The notes: generated from the letters alone by a model not told the origin. DNA of 57,647 bases from Bacillus salacetis (GCF_003581585.1 NZ_QXIR01000032.1:1-57647), one strand, 5' to 3'. Counted from the first letter of the stretch, positions 19,559-30,017 are shown. A program made the numbers and translations.

Positions 19559-19572
19559 ACTTCTATAAACCT

Positions 19573-19601
19573 ATAATAATATAACATAATTAAAATATCA
19601 A
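19573..19601 (-). promoter_or_regulatory. Sigma-A promoter of SR1
   Basis: TTGATA, 17 bp, TATTAT on the - strand, followed by start-site spacing that places SR1P about 55 nt into the RNA. Confidence 0.7.
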
Positions 19602-19682
19602 GCCTAAATTGTATGACATAATTATTTTTATTGTGTCATTGTGTTATCAAAACCTTATTAATTAAATTTATATAATTAATAT

Positions 19683-19721
19683 GAATGCAGACTGCTATAT
19701 ATCCCTTCTGCATTCCTTTTT
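19683..19721 (+). terminator. Orphan terminator-like hairpin
   Basis: GAATGCAGA/TCTGCATTC (9-bp perfect stem, 15-nt loop) followed by CTTTTTG on the + strand. No + strand gene lies between it and the SR1 promoter. It could end a short unannotated RNA. Confidence 0.55.
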
Positions 19722-19750
19722 GTAGTTTTTGGCATACTAAAAGTCCAGGG

Positions 19751-19786
19751 AAATAAAAAGCTGCCAACAGTCTTCTGTTGACAGCT
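19751..19786 (-). terminator. Terminator of the deacetylase gene
   Basis: On the - strand AGCTGTCAACAG/CTGTTGGCAGCT pair with one mismatch around a 4-nt loop and run into TTTTTATTT, 10 bp past the stop codon. Confidence 0.85.
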
Positions 19787-19796
19787 CTTGATACCT

Positions 19797-20684
19797 TTAT
19801 GGTGTTTTGATTAAACCGGGATCAAGGATTTCATATCCTTTTTCCCTTAAGCCTTTTACAATGTCCCCAAGCGCTTCGTTGGTCCATTCCCTGTCATGCA
19901 TTAAGAGGTTGGCTCCTGATTTCAATAAGGAATATGGTACATCCACTTCAGGGCCTTCACCAGTAATCATAGCTGTTTTCAGCTTCTCAGCATCCATGTA
20001 AGGCTTGAAATAGTCATAACCATAGGTCCAGTTCATTAATGTCATGCCTTCTTCCTTAACCAGGTTCTTAACAAAATCTGTATTGGCTCCATGTGGTGCC
20101 CGGAAGAATTTAGGCTTTTCACCTATAATATCTGTAATGAGATCGTTAAGCTTGAGGATTTCTTCCCTTTGCTTTTCCTCGCTCACATCATCAAGCTTCT
20201 GATGGTTGTAGGTGTGGTTGCCAATCGCAAAGCCCATATCATGAATTTCCTTCAATTTTTGCCGCTCTTCCTCTGTGTCGAGGAAATGTCCATTCACAAA
20301 GAATATCGCATCGGCATCATGGCTCTTCAATGTTTTAGCCATATCAACTGCATGTTTATCAGGTGCATCATCAATCGTCAGCAGTACCACTTTTTCATTG
20401 GCATCGGAAATAGGCTGAACAGACCAGTTTTCTTCATTTATAGTATAAAGAGGCTCTTTGATTTCCTCTTCCTGAATGGCTTCCTCATCTTCTTTTTCAT
20501 TATCGTCAGTAGCTTCTTCATCACTGACGGATTCCTTTTCCTTATTTTCCTTTTCTGCTGCAGAAACTTCATTCACGGCTTCCTCTTCCTGGTCTGCAGT
20601 ATTTCCAACTGGTTCAGATGACTGGTTATCGGAACATCCAGCCGCCAGAAGGAACAAACAACTGCAGAAAATTAGCTTTTTCAT
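19797..20684 (-). CDS. Polysaccharide deacetylase lipoprotein
   Basis: 295 residues. Signal peptide with lipobox LAAGC (Cys17), then an acidic low-complexity linker (residues 20-80, Glu/Asp/Lys), then a NodB domain: LLTIDDAPD (catalytic/metal Asp pair), GNHTYNH (metal histidines) and FRAPHG. It probably deacetylates a cell-wall or surface glycan outside the membrane. Not part of the B. subtilis speA-slp interval, so likely an insertion in this lineage. AGGAAGGGG precedes the ATG. Confidence 0.88.
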   Translation of the reverse strand: MKKLIFCSCLFLLAAGCSDNQSSEPVGNTADQEEEAVNEVSAAEKENKEKESVSDEEATDDNEKEDEEAIQEEEIKEPLYTINEENWSVQPISDANEKVVLLTIDDAPDKHAVDMAKTLKSHDADAIFFVNGHFLDTEEERQKLKEIHDMGFAIGNHTYNHQKLDDVSEEKQREEILKLNDLITDIIGEKPKFFRAPHGANTDFVKNLVKEEGMTLMNWTYGYDYFKPYMDAEKLKTAMITGEGPEVDVPYSLLKSGANLLMHDREWTNEALGDIVKGLREKGYEILDPGLIKTP

Positions 20685-20739
20685 GTTTTTCCCCTTCCTC
20701 TATTAAATCTCTTTTCCAATTATAACACTAATTTTTGAA

Positions 20740-20991
20740 TTAAATGGATATAATCACTTGTTCAAAGAAAACTTTTAGCGAAAAAAATGTACTAAGGCTG
20801 ATAAGCGTAATAACAAAGGTGCGTTTGGGAGATTGCAGAATTTTTTTGGCGATGATAAATCCAAAATAGAAAAAAATAATGAACATGATCCACTTGTACT
20901 CTATATGATCTTTATTGGATAACCATTGAGCGATTGAAAAAGCACTCCAGACGATAAGCTGGACTAAGAAAGCAATATAATTTTTCATCAT
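20740..20991 (-). CDS. Hypothetical small membrane protein
   Basis: 83 residues with three hydrophobic segments (IAFLVQLIVWSAFSIAQWL; WIMFIIFFYFGFIIAKK; TFVITLISLSTFFSLKVFF) separated by short charged loops. GGGTGAG precedes the ATG. Family not recognised. It lies 55 bp upstream of the deacetylase on the same strand and may share its transcript. Confidence 0.65.
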   Translation of the reverse strand: MMKNYIAFLVQLIVWSAFSIAQWLSNKDHIEYKWIMFIIFFYFGFIIAKKILQSPKRTFVITLISLSTFFSLKVFFEQVIISI

Positions 20992-21227
20992 CTCACCCTT
21001 AATTAAGGATTTTATATCATTATATTCTCTCTAATATAAGATTTAAAACTACATTTTCTAAGGGATTTTTCATTTATGTAACAATTTGATGAAATTAAAC
21101 ATTATTAACATACCGTATGGTAGAATGATTTCAACTAAGGAATTAGTAATATTTTTACATTTAAATTGATGAATCAGCCATAGAAGCCAGAAGATTTTTT
21201 ATTACAATATTGAAAAGAGGCCATTAG

Positions 21228-21608
21228 ATGAAATATTCTTTTCTGATTATTCTTTTGCTGGGAAACATCATCTTTCTTTCATCCTGCAGCCTGCAAAGTG
21301 ATCGGACTGCAGCCGGACTCAATATTGAAAAAGGCATACTATTTTATTCTGACGAAAGCAACTTTCAGGAAGAAGATGCTTATTATGAAGCATTGGTAGA
21401 GTTAAAGCACCTTTACCCCGGACAATTCGAAAATTATCAAATCATACCCAAAAACAAGGAGTACGATTCTACTTTTTCCTCTTTGAACAGTACTTATCCT
21501 GCTTTATTGGTAATAGAAAACAACAAGATTGTGTGTAAGGTCATTGGTACATCAGGAAAGGAAGAGATAATGAAACCGGTAAGCAATGCACTGGATAAAT
21601 GGAAATGA
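21228..21608 (+). CDS. slp: Small peptidoglycan-associated lipoprotein Slp
   Basis: 126 residues with signal peptide and lipobox LSSC (Cys20). The mature part has a thioredoxin-like pattern without a CxxC (GILFYSDESNF ... YPALLVIENNKIVCKVIGTSG). Position upstream of, and here convergent with, pdhD matches B. subtilis slp. The start follows AAAGAGG. Function unknown. Confidence 0.8.
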   Translation: MKYSFLIILLLGNIIFLSSCSLQSDRTAAGLNIEKGILFYSDESNFQEEDAYYEALVELKHLYPGQFENYQIIPKNKEYDSTFSSLNSTYPALLVIENNKIVCKVIGTSGKEEIMKPVSNALDKWK

Positions 21609-21619
21609 GTAAATACAAA

Positions 21620-21656
21620 GAAAACCTCCCGGGAATCCAGGAGGTTTTCTATTTTT
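21620..21656. terminator. Bidirectional terminator slp/pdhD
   Basis: GAAAACCTCC/GGAGGTTTTC perfect stem with a 10-nt loop; TATTTTT on the + side and an A/T-rich - side. It lies 4 bp past the pdhD stop. Confidence 0.88.
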
Positions 21657-21659
21657 GGC

Positions 21660-23069
21660 TTATTTAATGATATGAATCGGGCTGCCCATAGCAACTTCAG
21701 CTGCTTCCATGGAGATTTCTCCAAGTGTTGGATGCGCGTGAATTGTCATCGCTACATCTTCTGCAGTCATTCCTGATTCGATGGCCAAACCAAGTTCAGC
21801 AATCATGTCAGATGCCCCGGCGCCTACGATTTGCGCACCGATGATAAGACCATCCTCTTTGCGAGTGATAAGCTTCAGGAATCCATCAGTCGCATTCAAT
21901 GCAAGTGCGCGTCCGTTAGCTGCAAACGGGAATTTAGCTGCAGTGATTGCAAGACCCTCTTCTTTTGCTTGTGCTTCAGTATAACCGACAGTAGCCAGCT
22001 CAGGATCAGTGAAACATACAGCAGGAATACCCATATAATCTATCTCAGCCGGCTCACCGGAAATAGCTTCTGCTGCAATCTTTCCTTCATAAGAAGCTTT
22101 ATGAGCAAGGGGCGGTCCGTCAACGATGTCACCAATTGCATAGATATTAGAAATGTTTGTACGGCACTGCTTGTCAATCTTCACAAGTCCACGGTCAGTC
22201 ATTTCAATGCCCGCTTCTTCAAGACCGATTTCATCAGTGTTAGGACGGCGTCCTACAGTAACAAGTACATATTCTGCATCTACAGTTTTTTCTTCACCGC
22301 TTGCTTCATACTTAACTGTTACTCCGCTGTCAGTTTCATCAACGCCTTTTGCCATTGCTTTGGTTACGATGTCTACACCCTTGCTCTTTAGGCCTTTTTT
22401 GACGATTTGTGTCATTTGCTTTTCAAAGCCGCTGAGGATGTCATCCGCACCTTCAAGAATCGTTACTTTAGTACCGAGGTTCGCATATGCGGAACCAAGC
22501 TCTGTTCCAATGTATCCTCCACCGATTACAACCATGCTCTCGGGGATATCAGAAAGATTTAAAGCTCCAGTGGAATCAAGTACCCGCTTGGAGAACTTGA
22601 AGCTTGGGATTTCAATCGGACGGGAACCAGTTGCAAGGATCAGGTTGTTGAACTTGTAAGTTTGTGCTGAATTTTCATCCATTACACGTAGAGTGTTGTT
22701 ATCTACAAGGTAAGCTTCACCACGAACGATTTCAGCCTTATTGCCTTTTAGAAGACCTTCAACACCGCCAGTAAGCTTCTTGACTACTCCGGACTTCCAC
22801 TCCTGGACTTTATCAAAGTTCACTTTAACGTTCTCGGCAACAATACCCATATCATCAGAATGCTGCGCATTATGAAAGCGGTGTCCAGCAGTGATCAATG
22901 CTTTAGAAGGAATACATCCAACATTCAAGCAAACACCGCCAAGATTTTCTTTTTCAATGATTGTAACTTTTTGACCCAGTTGGGCTGCACGGATTGCTGC
23001 AACATATCCTCCTGGACCTGAACCGACTACTATAGTATCTGTTTCAATTGGGAAATCTCCTACTACCAT
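21660..23069 (-). CDS. pdhD: Dihydrolipoyl dehydrogenase (E3)
   Basis: FAD enzyme that reoxidises the lipoyl groups of pyruvate dehydrogenase and passes electrons to NAD+. 469 residues: N-terminal FAD fold [10 protein letters not shown], redox disulfide C47/C52 in [12 protein letters not shown] fold [13 protein letters not shown], active-site His in HAHPTLGE at the C-terminus. It starts 4 bp after pdhC with GGAGGCGTAATGCG before ATG. Last gene of the operon. Confidence 0.97.
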   Translation of the reverse strand: MVVGDFPIETDTIVVGSGPGGYVAAIRAAQLGQKVTIIEKENLGGVCLNVGCIPSKALITAGHRFHNAQHSDDMGIVAENVKVNFDKVQEWKSGVVKKLTGGVEGLLKGNKAEIVRGEAYLVDNNTLRVMDENSAQTYKFNNLILATGSRPIEIPSFKFSKRVLDSTGALNLSDIPESMVVIGGGYIGTELGSAYANLGTKVTILEGADDILSGFEKQMTQIVKKGLKSKGVDIVTKAMAKGVDETDSGVTVKYEASGEEKTVDAEYVLVTVGRRPNTDEIGLEEAGIEMTDRGLVKIDKQCRTNISNIYAIGDIVDGPPLAHKASYEGKIAAEAISGEPAEIDYMGIPAVCFTDPELATVGYTEAQAKEEGLAITAAKFPFAANGRALALNATDGFLKLITRKEDGLIIGAQIVGAGASDMIAELGLAIESGMTAEDVAMTIHAHPTLGEISMEAAEVAMGSPIHIIK

Positions 23070-23073
23070 CGCA

Positions 23074-24438
23074 TTACGCCTCCATTAATAAAAGTTCTGG
23101 ATCGTTCAACAAACGCTTAATATGGTTAAGTGCGTGTTGAGCAGTAGCTCCGTCGATCATACGGTGATCGAAGCTCAATGATAATGCTAACACAGGTGCC
23201 GCTACAATTTCACCATTTTTAACCACAGGTTTTTCAGCAATGCGTCCAACACCAAGAATCGCTACCTCTGGATGGTTAATGACAGGTGTGAACCATTGGC
23301 CGCCTGCTGAGCCGATATTGGTGATTGTGCATGAAGCACCTTTCATTTCATCGCCGGAAAGTTTGCCGTCACGGGCTTTTCCTGCAAGTTCATTGATCTC
23401 ATCAGAAATTGAGAACATTGATTTGCGATCAGCATTTTTAACAACAGGAACAAGAAGTCCTTTGTCAGTGTCAGCTGCAATACCGATATTGTAGTAATGT
23501 TTGTGAACGATCTCGCTCGTGCTGTCATCAAGAGAAGTGTTAAGTGCCGGGTATTCTCTAAGTGCACTTGTTAATGCCTTTACCACATAAGGAAGGAATG
23601 TAAGCTTGATTCCTTTTTCCGCAGCCACTTCCTTGAACTTTTTGCGGTGTGCCCAAAGCTTTGTAACATCCACTTCGTCCATAAGCGTAACGTGCGGTGC
23701 AGTGTGCTTGGAATTGACCATCGCTTTTGCAATTGCTTTACGGATTCCGCTCATTGGTTCACGAGTCTCAGGTAATTCACCCTCTGGAATCTTTTGAGCA
23801 GCTGCTGCTTTAGGTGCTGCCTCTTCTTTTGCAGCCGGTGCTGTTTCCTGCTGGTCTGCAGCAGAAGTCTTGGCTCCGCCGGAAAGGAATGATTCCACAT
23901 CTTCTTTGGTTATGCGGCCATTTTTACCTGAACCGGAAACCTTGCGGATGTCGACATTTTTTTCCCTGGCAAATTTACGAACTGAAGGCATTGCAATGAT
24001 GCGGCGGTCAGGATCAACTTCTTCGCCTTGCTCGCCGGCACTTGTTGTTTGATCATCTGTATTTTCCTGTGAAGGATCTTTGGCAACTGCCTGCCCTTGT
24101 TCTGCCACACCCTGGACTTGTCCTTCAGTTACTTCATTGGCTTTAGGCTCTTCCTTCTTCCCGTCGCCATGTTCACCTTTGAATTGCAGATCTTCATAAC
24201 CTGGTGCGTCGAATTTGATAAGAACATCTCCAACTACCGCAACAGTTCCCTCTTCAACCAGAAGCTCTTCAACTGTTCCTGCAACAGGCGATGGGATTTC
24301 CACTACCGCTTTATCATTTTGGACTTCACATAGCACATCGTCTTCTTCAACTTTATCTCCGGGTTTGATGAACCACTTTACAATTTCACCTTCATGAATA
24401 CCTTCACCGATATCCGGTAACCTGAATTCGAATGACAT
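23074..24438 (-). CDS. pdhC: Pyruvate dehydrogenase E2, dihydrolipoamide acetyltransferase
   Basis: Core of the PDH complex. 454 residues: a single lipoyl domain with lipoyl Lys43 ([10 protein letters not shown]), an Asp/Gln/Glu linker (about 85-140), peripheral-subunit-binding domain ([15 protein letters not shown]), an Ala/Glu-rich linker, and a catalytic domain ending in the SFDHRMIDG motif. GGAGGTAGAACCT precedes the ATG. It is separated from pdhB by 97 bp that hold a hairpin. Confidence 0.97.
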   Translation of the reverse strand: MSFEFRLPDIGEGIHEGEIVKWFIKPGDKVEEDDVLCEVQNDKAVVEIPSPVAGTVEELLVEEGTVAVVGDVLIKFDAPGYEDLQFKGEHGDGKKEEPKANEVTEGQVQGVAEQGQAVAKDPSQENTDDQTTSAGEQGEEVDPDRRIIAMPSVRKFAREKNVDIRKVSGSGKNGRITKEDVESFLSGGAKTSAADQQETAPAAKEEAAPKAAAAQKIPEGELPETREPMSGIRKAIAKAMVNSKHTAPHVTLMDEVDVTKLWAHRKKFKEVAAEKGIKLTFLPYVVKALTSALREYPALNTSLDDSTSEIVHKHYYNIGIAADTDKGLLVPVVKNADRKSMFSISDEINELAGKARDGKLSGDEMKGASCTITNIGSAGGQWFTPVINHPEVAILGVGRIAEKPVVKNGEIVAAPVLALSLSFDHRMIDGATAQHALNHIKRLLNDPELLLMEA

Positions 24439-24485
24439 AGGTTCTACCTCCTGTTATTGTTTTGCTTATTGGTTTATACAGGATT

Positions 24486-24514
24486 GGAAAAGAGAAGGGA
24501 GAATCCCCCTTCTT
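24486..24514 (-). terminator. Intercistronic hairpin between pdhB and pdhC
   Basis: AGAAGGG/CCCTTCT with TCTTTTCC after it on the - strand. It looks like a leaky terminator or an RNA-processing/stability hairpin that could set the ratio of E1 to E2/E3. Confidence 0.5.
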
Positions 24515-24535
24515 CTTTTGTTCAGCCTGTTATTC

Positions 24536-25513
24536 TTAGAAGTTAAGTACTTTCTTCGCTGTTTCAATAACATCCTTGAAATTTGGAAGCCATACCGGTT
24601 CTGCTTGAGAGAAAGGATATACAGTATCCGGTGCTGTTACACGCAATACTGGTGCTTCAAGGCTCAGGATGGCACGGTCATTGATTTCAGCTACAACATT
24701 TGCAGCGATACCCGCTTGCTTTTGAGCTTCCTGAACAACAATTACGCGGTTCGTTTTTTCAACGGAAGCAATAATTGTTTCTACATCCAGAGGGCTTACA
24801 GTTCTTAGGTCGACAACCTCAACAGAGTGTCCTTCTTTTTCAAGCTCCTCGGCAGCCTTCAGTGATTCATGCACCATCGCACCGTAAGTGATGATGGAAA
24901 GGTCTGTACCTTCACGCTTCACATCCGCTTTACCGATTTCAATCGTATATTCCTCTTCAGGAACTTCTTCACGGAACGAACGGTACAGCTTCATGTGCTC
25001 AAGGAAGATGACCGGGTCGTTGTCCCTGATGGCAGAAATCAGAAGGCCTTTAGCGTCATAAGGAGTTGAAGGAATCACAACTTTAAGACCAGGCTGCTGC
25101 GCGACAAGACCTTCCAGACTGTCTGCATGAAGTTCAGGTGTATGTACCCCGCCCCCGAATGGTGAACGAATCGTTACAGGAGCATTGTAAGTACCGCCTG
25201 AACGATAACGCATGCGAGCCAGCTGACCGCTGACAGAATCCATTACTTCATAGACGAAACCAAAAAATTGGATTTCAGGTACAGGACGGAAGCCTTCCAA
25301 AGCGAGACCAACCGTCAAACCGCCGATACCGGATTCCGCAAGCGGCGTATCAAATACACGGTCTTCTCCAAATTCTTTTTGAAGGCCTTCCGTTGCACGG
25401 AATACACCGCCATTCAATCCTACGTCTTCACCGAAAACAAGCACATTTTCATCATTACGCAGTTCAGTGCGCATAGCATCAGTGATAGCTTGAATCATTG
25501 TCATTTGCGCCAT
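24536..25513 (-). CDS. pdhB: Pyruvate dehydrogenase E1 beta subunit
   Basis: 325 residues, transketolase central and C-terminal domains ([26 protein letters not shown]-terminal [10 protein letters not shown]). It forms the alpha2beta2 E1 with PdhA and decarboxylates pyruvate. Starts 3 bp after the pdhA stop; the ribosome site AAGGAG lies within the end of pdhA. Confidence 0.97.
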   Translation of the reverse strand: MAQMTMIQAITDAMRTELRNDENVLVFGEDVGLNGGVFRATEGLQKEFGEDRVFDTPLAESGIGGLTVGLALEGFRPVPEIQFFGFVYEVMDSVSGQLARMRYRSGGTYNAPVTIRSPFGGGVHTPELHADSLEGLVAQQPGLKVVIPSTPYDAKGLLISAIRDNDPVIFLEHMKLYRSFREEVPEEEYTIEIGKADVKREGTDLSIITYGAMVHESLKAAEELEKEGHSVEVVDLRTVSPLDVETIIASVEKTNRVIVVQEAQKQAGIAANVVAEINDRAILSLEAPVLRVTAPDTVYPFSQAEPVWLPNFKDVIETAKKVLNF

Positions 25514-25516
25514 GGC

Positions 25517-26677
<1,161 letters not shown>

Positions 26678-26860
26678 TTACACAGTGATTATGGTGTCCA
26701 GAAACACTTCTGAAAACCGCAATTTTGGCAAATACACGTCTTTAAACATATGTTTCCACAAATCAGGTAAAAGAAAACTCTTTAAACAGCACTTTTTAAA
26801 ATTAAACTGTATCAGTCATTTTCTGCAAAATACTAATACAATATGTAATTCACGATTTCT

Positions 26861-26889
26861 AGTTTACACCCGGTTTTTATAGAAGTCAA
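26861..26889 (-). promoter_or_regulatory. Sigma-A promoter of pdhABCD
   Basis: TTGACT, 17 bp, TAAACT on the - strand. The -35 box matches 5 of 6 positions and the -10 box 4 of 6. It is the best promoter in the 490-bp region upstream of pdhA. Confidence 0.6.
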
Positions 26890-27086
26890 CGAGAAAAACT
26901 TATGACTTCAACACTTGTCATGACTTCGTTTTTTGAAAACAATTCACTGATACTGAAAACTGTATTAATCATATTTTGATAACTGTATTATAAAACAGAT
27001 ATACTTTTCAATAACTGTTATACATTAAAATTCACATGTATCCTGCCTCATTCTTTTTTCACCATCAATGACCTTATGGAGTCCAA

Positions 27087-27120
27087 TAAAAAAATGCCTG
27101 GTCCGCTGAACCAGGCATTG
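27087..27120 (-). terminator. Terminator of ykyA
   Basis: AATGCCTGGT/ACCAGGCATT, 7-nt loop, then seven T on the - strand, 3 bp past the ykyA stop. Confidence 0.92.
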
Positions 27121-27123
27121 ATT

Positions 27124-27783
27124 TTAAGCTTCTGTATTCACTTCAATTTCTGCATTTTCATAAAACGAAAGCTTGGATGAGTTAACTTCTTCCGTCAATT
27201 GATTGTAAGTCTTATTGAAATCCATTGTGGACTTATAATTTTCATTGATTTTTCCAATTTGAGCTTGAAGATCTTCCATTGTTAGATCTTCCTTTTTCAA
27301 CATTTCATAAAGCTCCTTGTCGCTGGAAAGTGATTTCAGATACGAATCGGCCATGGAAGCATGGGCTTCGAACCTTTTATTCATCAGGGCAGAAAGTTCT
27401 TCCGCTTCTTTTCTAAGCTTTTCATCCTCGATTTCTTCAATAGAGGCTTCAGCTTCTTTAAATGCCTCTTTCGCTTCCTCCATTGCATCTGTTTCTGCCT
27501 TAATAAGGGCTTCCCTTTCACTTACATTTTCCAGGGCCTTGTCTGCAAGTTTCCTCACTTCATCGATTTCCTTCATACTTAGACCGATTGCCTGGTCAAA
27601 CAACTTCTGCTCTTCCTGCTCGAGCTTTGTCAAAGGTTCCTGTGTTTCCTTTAGTTTTTCTTCTTTTTTGACTGTATCTTCCAAAGTGTCGTATACCATC
27701 TCTTGAGGTGTGCTTCCTCCCATACATCCCGTCAACAGAAATGTGACACCTGCAGCAGCCAATACTCCGCGAAGTTTATACAC
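27124..27783 (-). CDS. ykyA: YkyA, putative cell-wall-binding lipoprotein
   Basis: 219 residues: signal peptide with lipobox LTGC (Cys20), then an almost wholly alpha-helical, Glu/Lys-rich coiled-coil body. Matches the YkyA family in length and in position between defB and pdhA. Anchored to the outer membrane face; the wall-binding role is a family annotation. The gene is followed by its own terminator. Confidence 0.88.
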   Translation of the reverse strand: MYKLRGVLAAAGVTFLLTGCMGGSTPQEMVYDTLEDTVKKEEKLKETQEPLTKLEQEEQKLFDQAIGLSMKEIDEVRKLADKALENVSEREALIKAETDAMEEAKEAFKEAEASIEEIEDEKLRKEAEELSALMNKRFEAHASMADSYLKSLSSDKELYEMLKKEDLTMEDLQAQIGKINENYKSTMDFNKTYNQLTEEVNSSKLSFYENAEIEVNTEA

Positions 27784-27883
27784 TTTTAAATCCCCCTTAT
27801 AATAATGACATTTACTACTATATCGGCACTTTCAAATTTTGACAATGAAAAAACACTTTAAAATGAAAGGTTTATTTTTTCAA

Positions 27884-28060
27884 GGGCCTTTACCTAAATT
27901 TTGCTGCTATTCAATATAGATTTCAAATAATAATTGCCGTACAACCCCTGTGAACAGTAAAGAATAGAGCTGCCCGTTCTTTTCCGAGAATAAAACCTTT
28001 TAATACAGGGAAATGGCACCTGGGATTTATCCGAAAACAACTATATATATGAAAACAGCC
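27884..28060 (-). mobile_element. MITE copy B
   Basis: 177 bp in - orientation. Its - strand start is GGCTGTTTTC and its far end pairs with the GGCT-N-TTTTCG-type repeat (21 of 25 family positions partly eroded). It keeps the internal blocks GGATAAATCCCAGGTGCC and TTGAAATCTATATTGAATAG. Flanks TTTTTCAA (27876-27883) and TATTTCAA (28061-28068) match at 7 of 8. Confidence 0.85.
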
Positions 28061-28156
28061 TATTTCAATGAGCGCATTCCGCATAACACCTTGTCCTAGT
28101 TTATTACTATGAGTAAACCCCAAAAGTATGTCAAGGGATTTCCCTTTTAAAAACAG

Positions 28157-28185
28157 TTAACTTTTCACAAGGGGTCTGTTAGACT
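28157..28185 (+). promoter_or_regulatory. Sigma-A promoter of defB
   Basis: TTAACT, 17 bp, TAGACT; start site about 30 bp before the AGGAGG-preceded ATG. Confidence 0.6.
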
Positions 28186-28225
28186 AAAATCATAAAAATG
28201 ACGGATTTACCAGGAGGAATATGCA

Positions 28226-28780
28226 ATGATTACTACGAATGATATTATACGCGAAGGACACCCCTCTTTAAGAAAAGCTGCTGAAGAAGTCGCAATGCCG
28301 CCTTCTATAGAAGATAAAGAGACGCTGAACAGCCTGCTTGAATATGTAAAGAACAGCCAGGACCCTGAAACAGCAGCCGAATACGGCTTAAGATCCGGAA
28401 TCGGTTTGGCTGCACCTCAAATCAATGTTTTGAAAAGGATGATTGCTGTCCATGTTACAGATACTAAAGGTGAACTCTACAGCTATGCATTATTCAATCC
28501 TAAAATCATCAGCCATTCTGTTGAAAAAGCATACCTAACAAGCGGTGAAGGCTGTTTGTCAGTAGACCGTCCTGTTCCGGGATATGTACCCCGGTATGCA
28601 AGAGTGACCATCAAGGGTATGGATATTGACGGAAATCCTGTCAAAATACGGTTGAAAGACTTGCCGGCAATTGTATTTCAACATGAAATCGATCACTTGA
28701 ACGGCATCATGTTTTATGACCATATCGATCAGGATAAACCGCTTCAGCCGATTGCCGAGGCGAAACCGATTGAAAGATAA
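28226..28780 (+). CDS. defB: Peptide deformylase
   Basis: Removes the formyl group from nascent N-terminal Met. 184 residues with all three motifs: GIGLAAPQ (58-65), EGCLS (Cys110 metal ligand) and HEIDH (His153, Glu154, His157). Length equals B. subtilis DefB (YkrB), the major type-II deformylase. AGGAGGAATATGCA precedes ATG. Convergent with ykrA. Confidence 0.97.
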   Translation: MITTNDIIREGHPSLRKAAEEVAMPPSIEDKETLNSLLEYVKNSQDPETAAEYGLRSGIGLAAPQINVLKRMIAVHVTDTKGELYSYALFNPKIISHSVEKAYLTSGEGCLSVDRPVPGYVPRYARVTIKGMDIDGNPVKIRLKDLPAIVFQHEIDHLNGIMFYDHIDQDKPLQPIAEAKPIER

Positions 28781-28783
28781 CAT

Positions 28784-28819
28784 AAAAAAAGGAAGCCCCT
28801 TTGGGAGTTTCCTTTTTTT
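28784..28819. terminator. Bidirectional terminator defB/ykrA
   Basis: AAAAAAAGGAA-GCCCC pairs with GGGAG-TTTCCTTTTTTT around a 3-nt loop; A- and T-tracts on both sides. Confidence 0.85.
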
Positions 28820-28834
28820 ATCCTTTTTCAAACC

Positions 28835-29605
28835 TCATATTAATGATAATTCCTTAAGGCCCAGATAGATTCCGTCTTCATCCACAGGCTTGGTAATAAA
28901 GTCTGCATGCTCCTTTACTTCCTTGACGGCATTGCCCATCGCAATGCCGGTACCAACAGCATCTATCATCTCAATATCGTTCAATCCATCTCCGAAGGCG
29001 TATACCTCACTGATATCAAAATCAAGTTTCTCGATCATTTTTTTGATTCCTTCTGCTTTTGAACCTCCGCTTGGAAGAATATCCATGGAGTATTGATGCC
29101 ACCTGATAAAATTGAACTTCGCAAATTTCTCCCTGTATACGGCTTCATCGCCCTCACGGCAGAACAGCAAGGACTGATAGATTTCCTTGTCGCTGTAGAA
29201 ATCAGGCTGAAAGTCGGGATGAGGGAACTTCAGGCTTGCCATACTTTCTTCTATAAATGGGTGGTGATGGATGTTTGCTTTCATTGTTTTTTCATTTAAA
29301 TGGACGACTGGATGGCTGTTCTCATTTGCCGTCCCCAACAAATCGACCAGTTCTTTCCGGTCGAGTGGATTCTTATAAATCACTTCATTTTCAAATACGA
29401 CATACTGTCCGTTAAATGAAACAAAAGATTCAACTCCAAGTTCCTTCCTCAAACTTTCATACATGAACGGGGCACGCCCTGTCGCAATCGCTACATATGT
29501 TCCATTTTCCTGAAGCATCCTTATCCCCTTTTTCGTAGCATCAGGCAATTTCTTTTCATGGTCAAGCAACGTTCCATCTATATCAAAAAAAACGATCTTG
29601 GACAT
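28835..29605 (-). CDS. ykrA: HAD-superfamily Cof-type phosphatase YkrA
   Basis: 256 residues with HAD motif I FFDIDGTLLD, motif II IATGR, and motif III/IV FGDGLNDIEMI, the Cof/type IIB pattern. Probably a sugar-phosphate or nucleotide phosphatase; substrate unknown. ATG at 29605 lies 9 nt from AAAGGAG; the GTG at 29611 lies too close to it. Same neighbour order as B. subtilis (defB, ykrA, rpoY, rnjA). Confidence 0.9.
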   Translation of the reverse strand: MSKIVFFDIDGTLLDHEKKLPDATKKGIRMLQENGTYVAIATGRAPFMYESLRKELGVESFVSFNGQYVVFENEVIYKNPLDRKELVDLLGTANENSHPVVHLNEKTMKANIHHHPFIEESMASLKFPHPDFQPDFYSDKEIYQSLLFCREGDEAVYREKFAKFNFIRWHQYSMDILPSGGSKAEGIKKMIEKLDFDISEVYAFGDGLNDIEMIDAVGTGIAMGNAVKEVKEHADFITKPVDEDGIYLGLKELSLI

Positions 29606-29938
29606 TTTCACTGACTCCTTTCTTTATGTCTATTCGAAATGTTCAGTATGTATTTCCCCATAAACTTACCCCTCTGCATTTTAAAAGTCAATCCTTCCTA
29701 TCCAGGTTATCACCAGATCGATAGGGAAATCCCGCTTTACCGCTTTAAAGCATCGGGGGACAGTCCCTCACTGCTTTAAAGCATTAAAATATTGGTCCGT
29801 AAATCAGTTTCCAGACATAACCAAGTGAAAACTGACAATAATTCCATATACTAAAATTAGAAAAAAGAGAAACGGGATTTCGGGTAAACTTTACTTTATG
29901 GCCAAATCTAGGTAAACTACTAATAAGGAGTGATCCAA
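29606..29938. other. Intergenic region with REP-like palindromes
   Basis: 333 bp without a clear gene. Contains the palindrome cluster at 29742-29784 and, at its right end, the leader of the small peptide gene with two GGTAAACT repeats (about 29883 and 29910). Confidence 0.5.
29742..29784. repeat. REP-like palindrome cluster
   Basis: Two identical 12-bp blocks GCTTTAAAGCAT (29742, 29773), each with the perfect palindrome GCTTTAAAGC, flank a third near-palindrome GGGGGACAGTCCC (29755-29767). The central GGGACAGTCCC core resembles REP sequences linked to Y1-type RAYT transposases in bacilli; that link is from memory and not tested. Confidence 0.55.
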
Positions 29939-30010
29939 ATGTTTAAGAAGCTCAGAAAGAAGCTTTTGAAACAATGGAAGGATGTACTCAGAAAAAAAAC
30001 AATCGCTTAA
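29939..30010 (+). CDS. Possible 23-residue cationic peptide
   Basis: ATG is preceded by a near-ideal ribosome site (AAGGAGTGATCCAA) and opens 23 codons beginning MFKKLRKKLLKQWKDVL. Ten of 23 residues are Lys or Arg, and hydrophobic residues recur at 3-4 spacing, so an amphipathic helix is likely. A terminator follows 8 bp after the stop, making a compact unit. Too short for family assignment. It could also be a leader peptide, but the terminator separates it from rpoY. Confidence 0.6.
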   Translation: MFKKLRKKLLKQWKDVLRKKTIA

Positions 30011-30017
30011 ATGTGTC

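Larger units (their letters stand above)
19343..19566 (-). ncRNA. SR1 dual-function small RNA
   Basis: A transcript of about 220 nt is bounded by a sigma-A promoter (19573-19601) and a terminator stem (AAAGCCC/GGGCTTT, 19348-19373) with a U-rich tail. It carries the SR1P peptide gene and lies next to speA, exactly where B. subtilis SR1 is. In that species SR1 base-pairs with ahrC mRNA and its peptide binds GapA. Pairing to ahrC cannot be tested here. The RNA ends are inferred. Confidence 0.82.
27784..28225. other. Divergent ykyA/defB intergenic region with MITE B
   Basis: 442 bp without a gene. MITE copy B fills 27884-28060. The defB promoter lies to its right. Just left of the MITE, a T-rich stretch (TTTATTTTTT, 27871-27880) after a weak stem may be a degenerate terminator. 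Confidence 0.6.
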
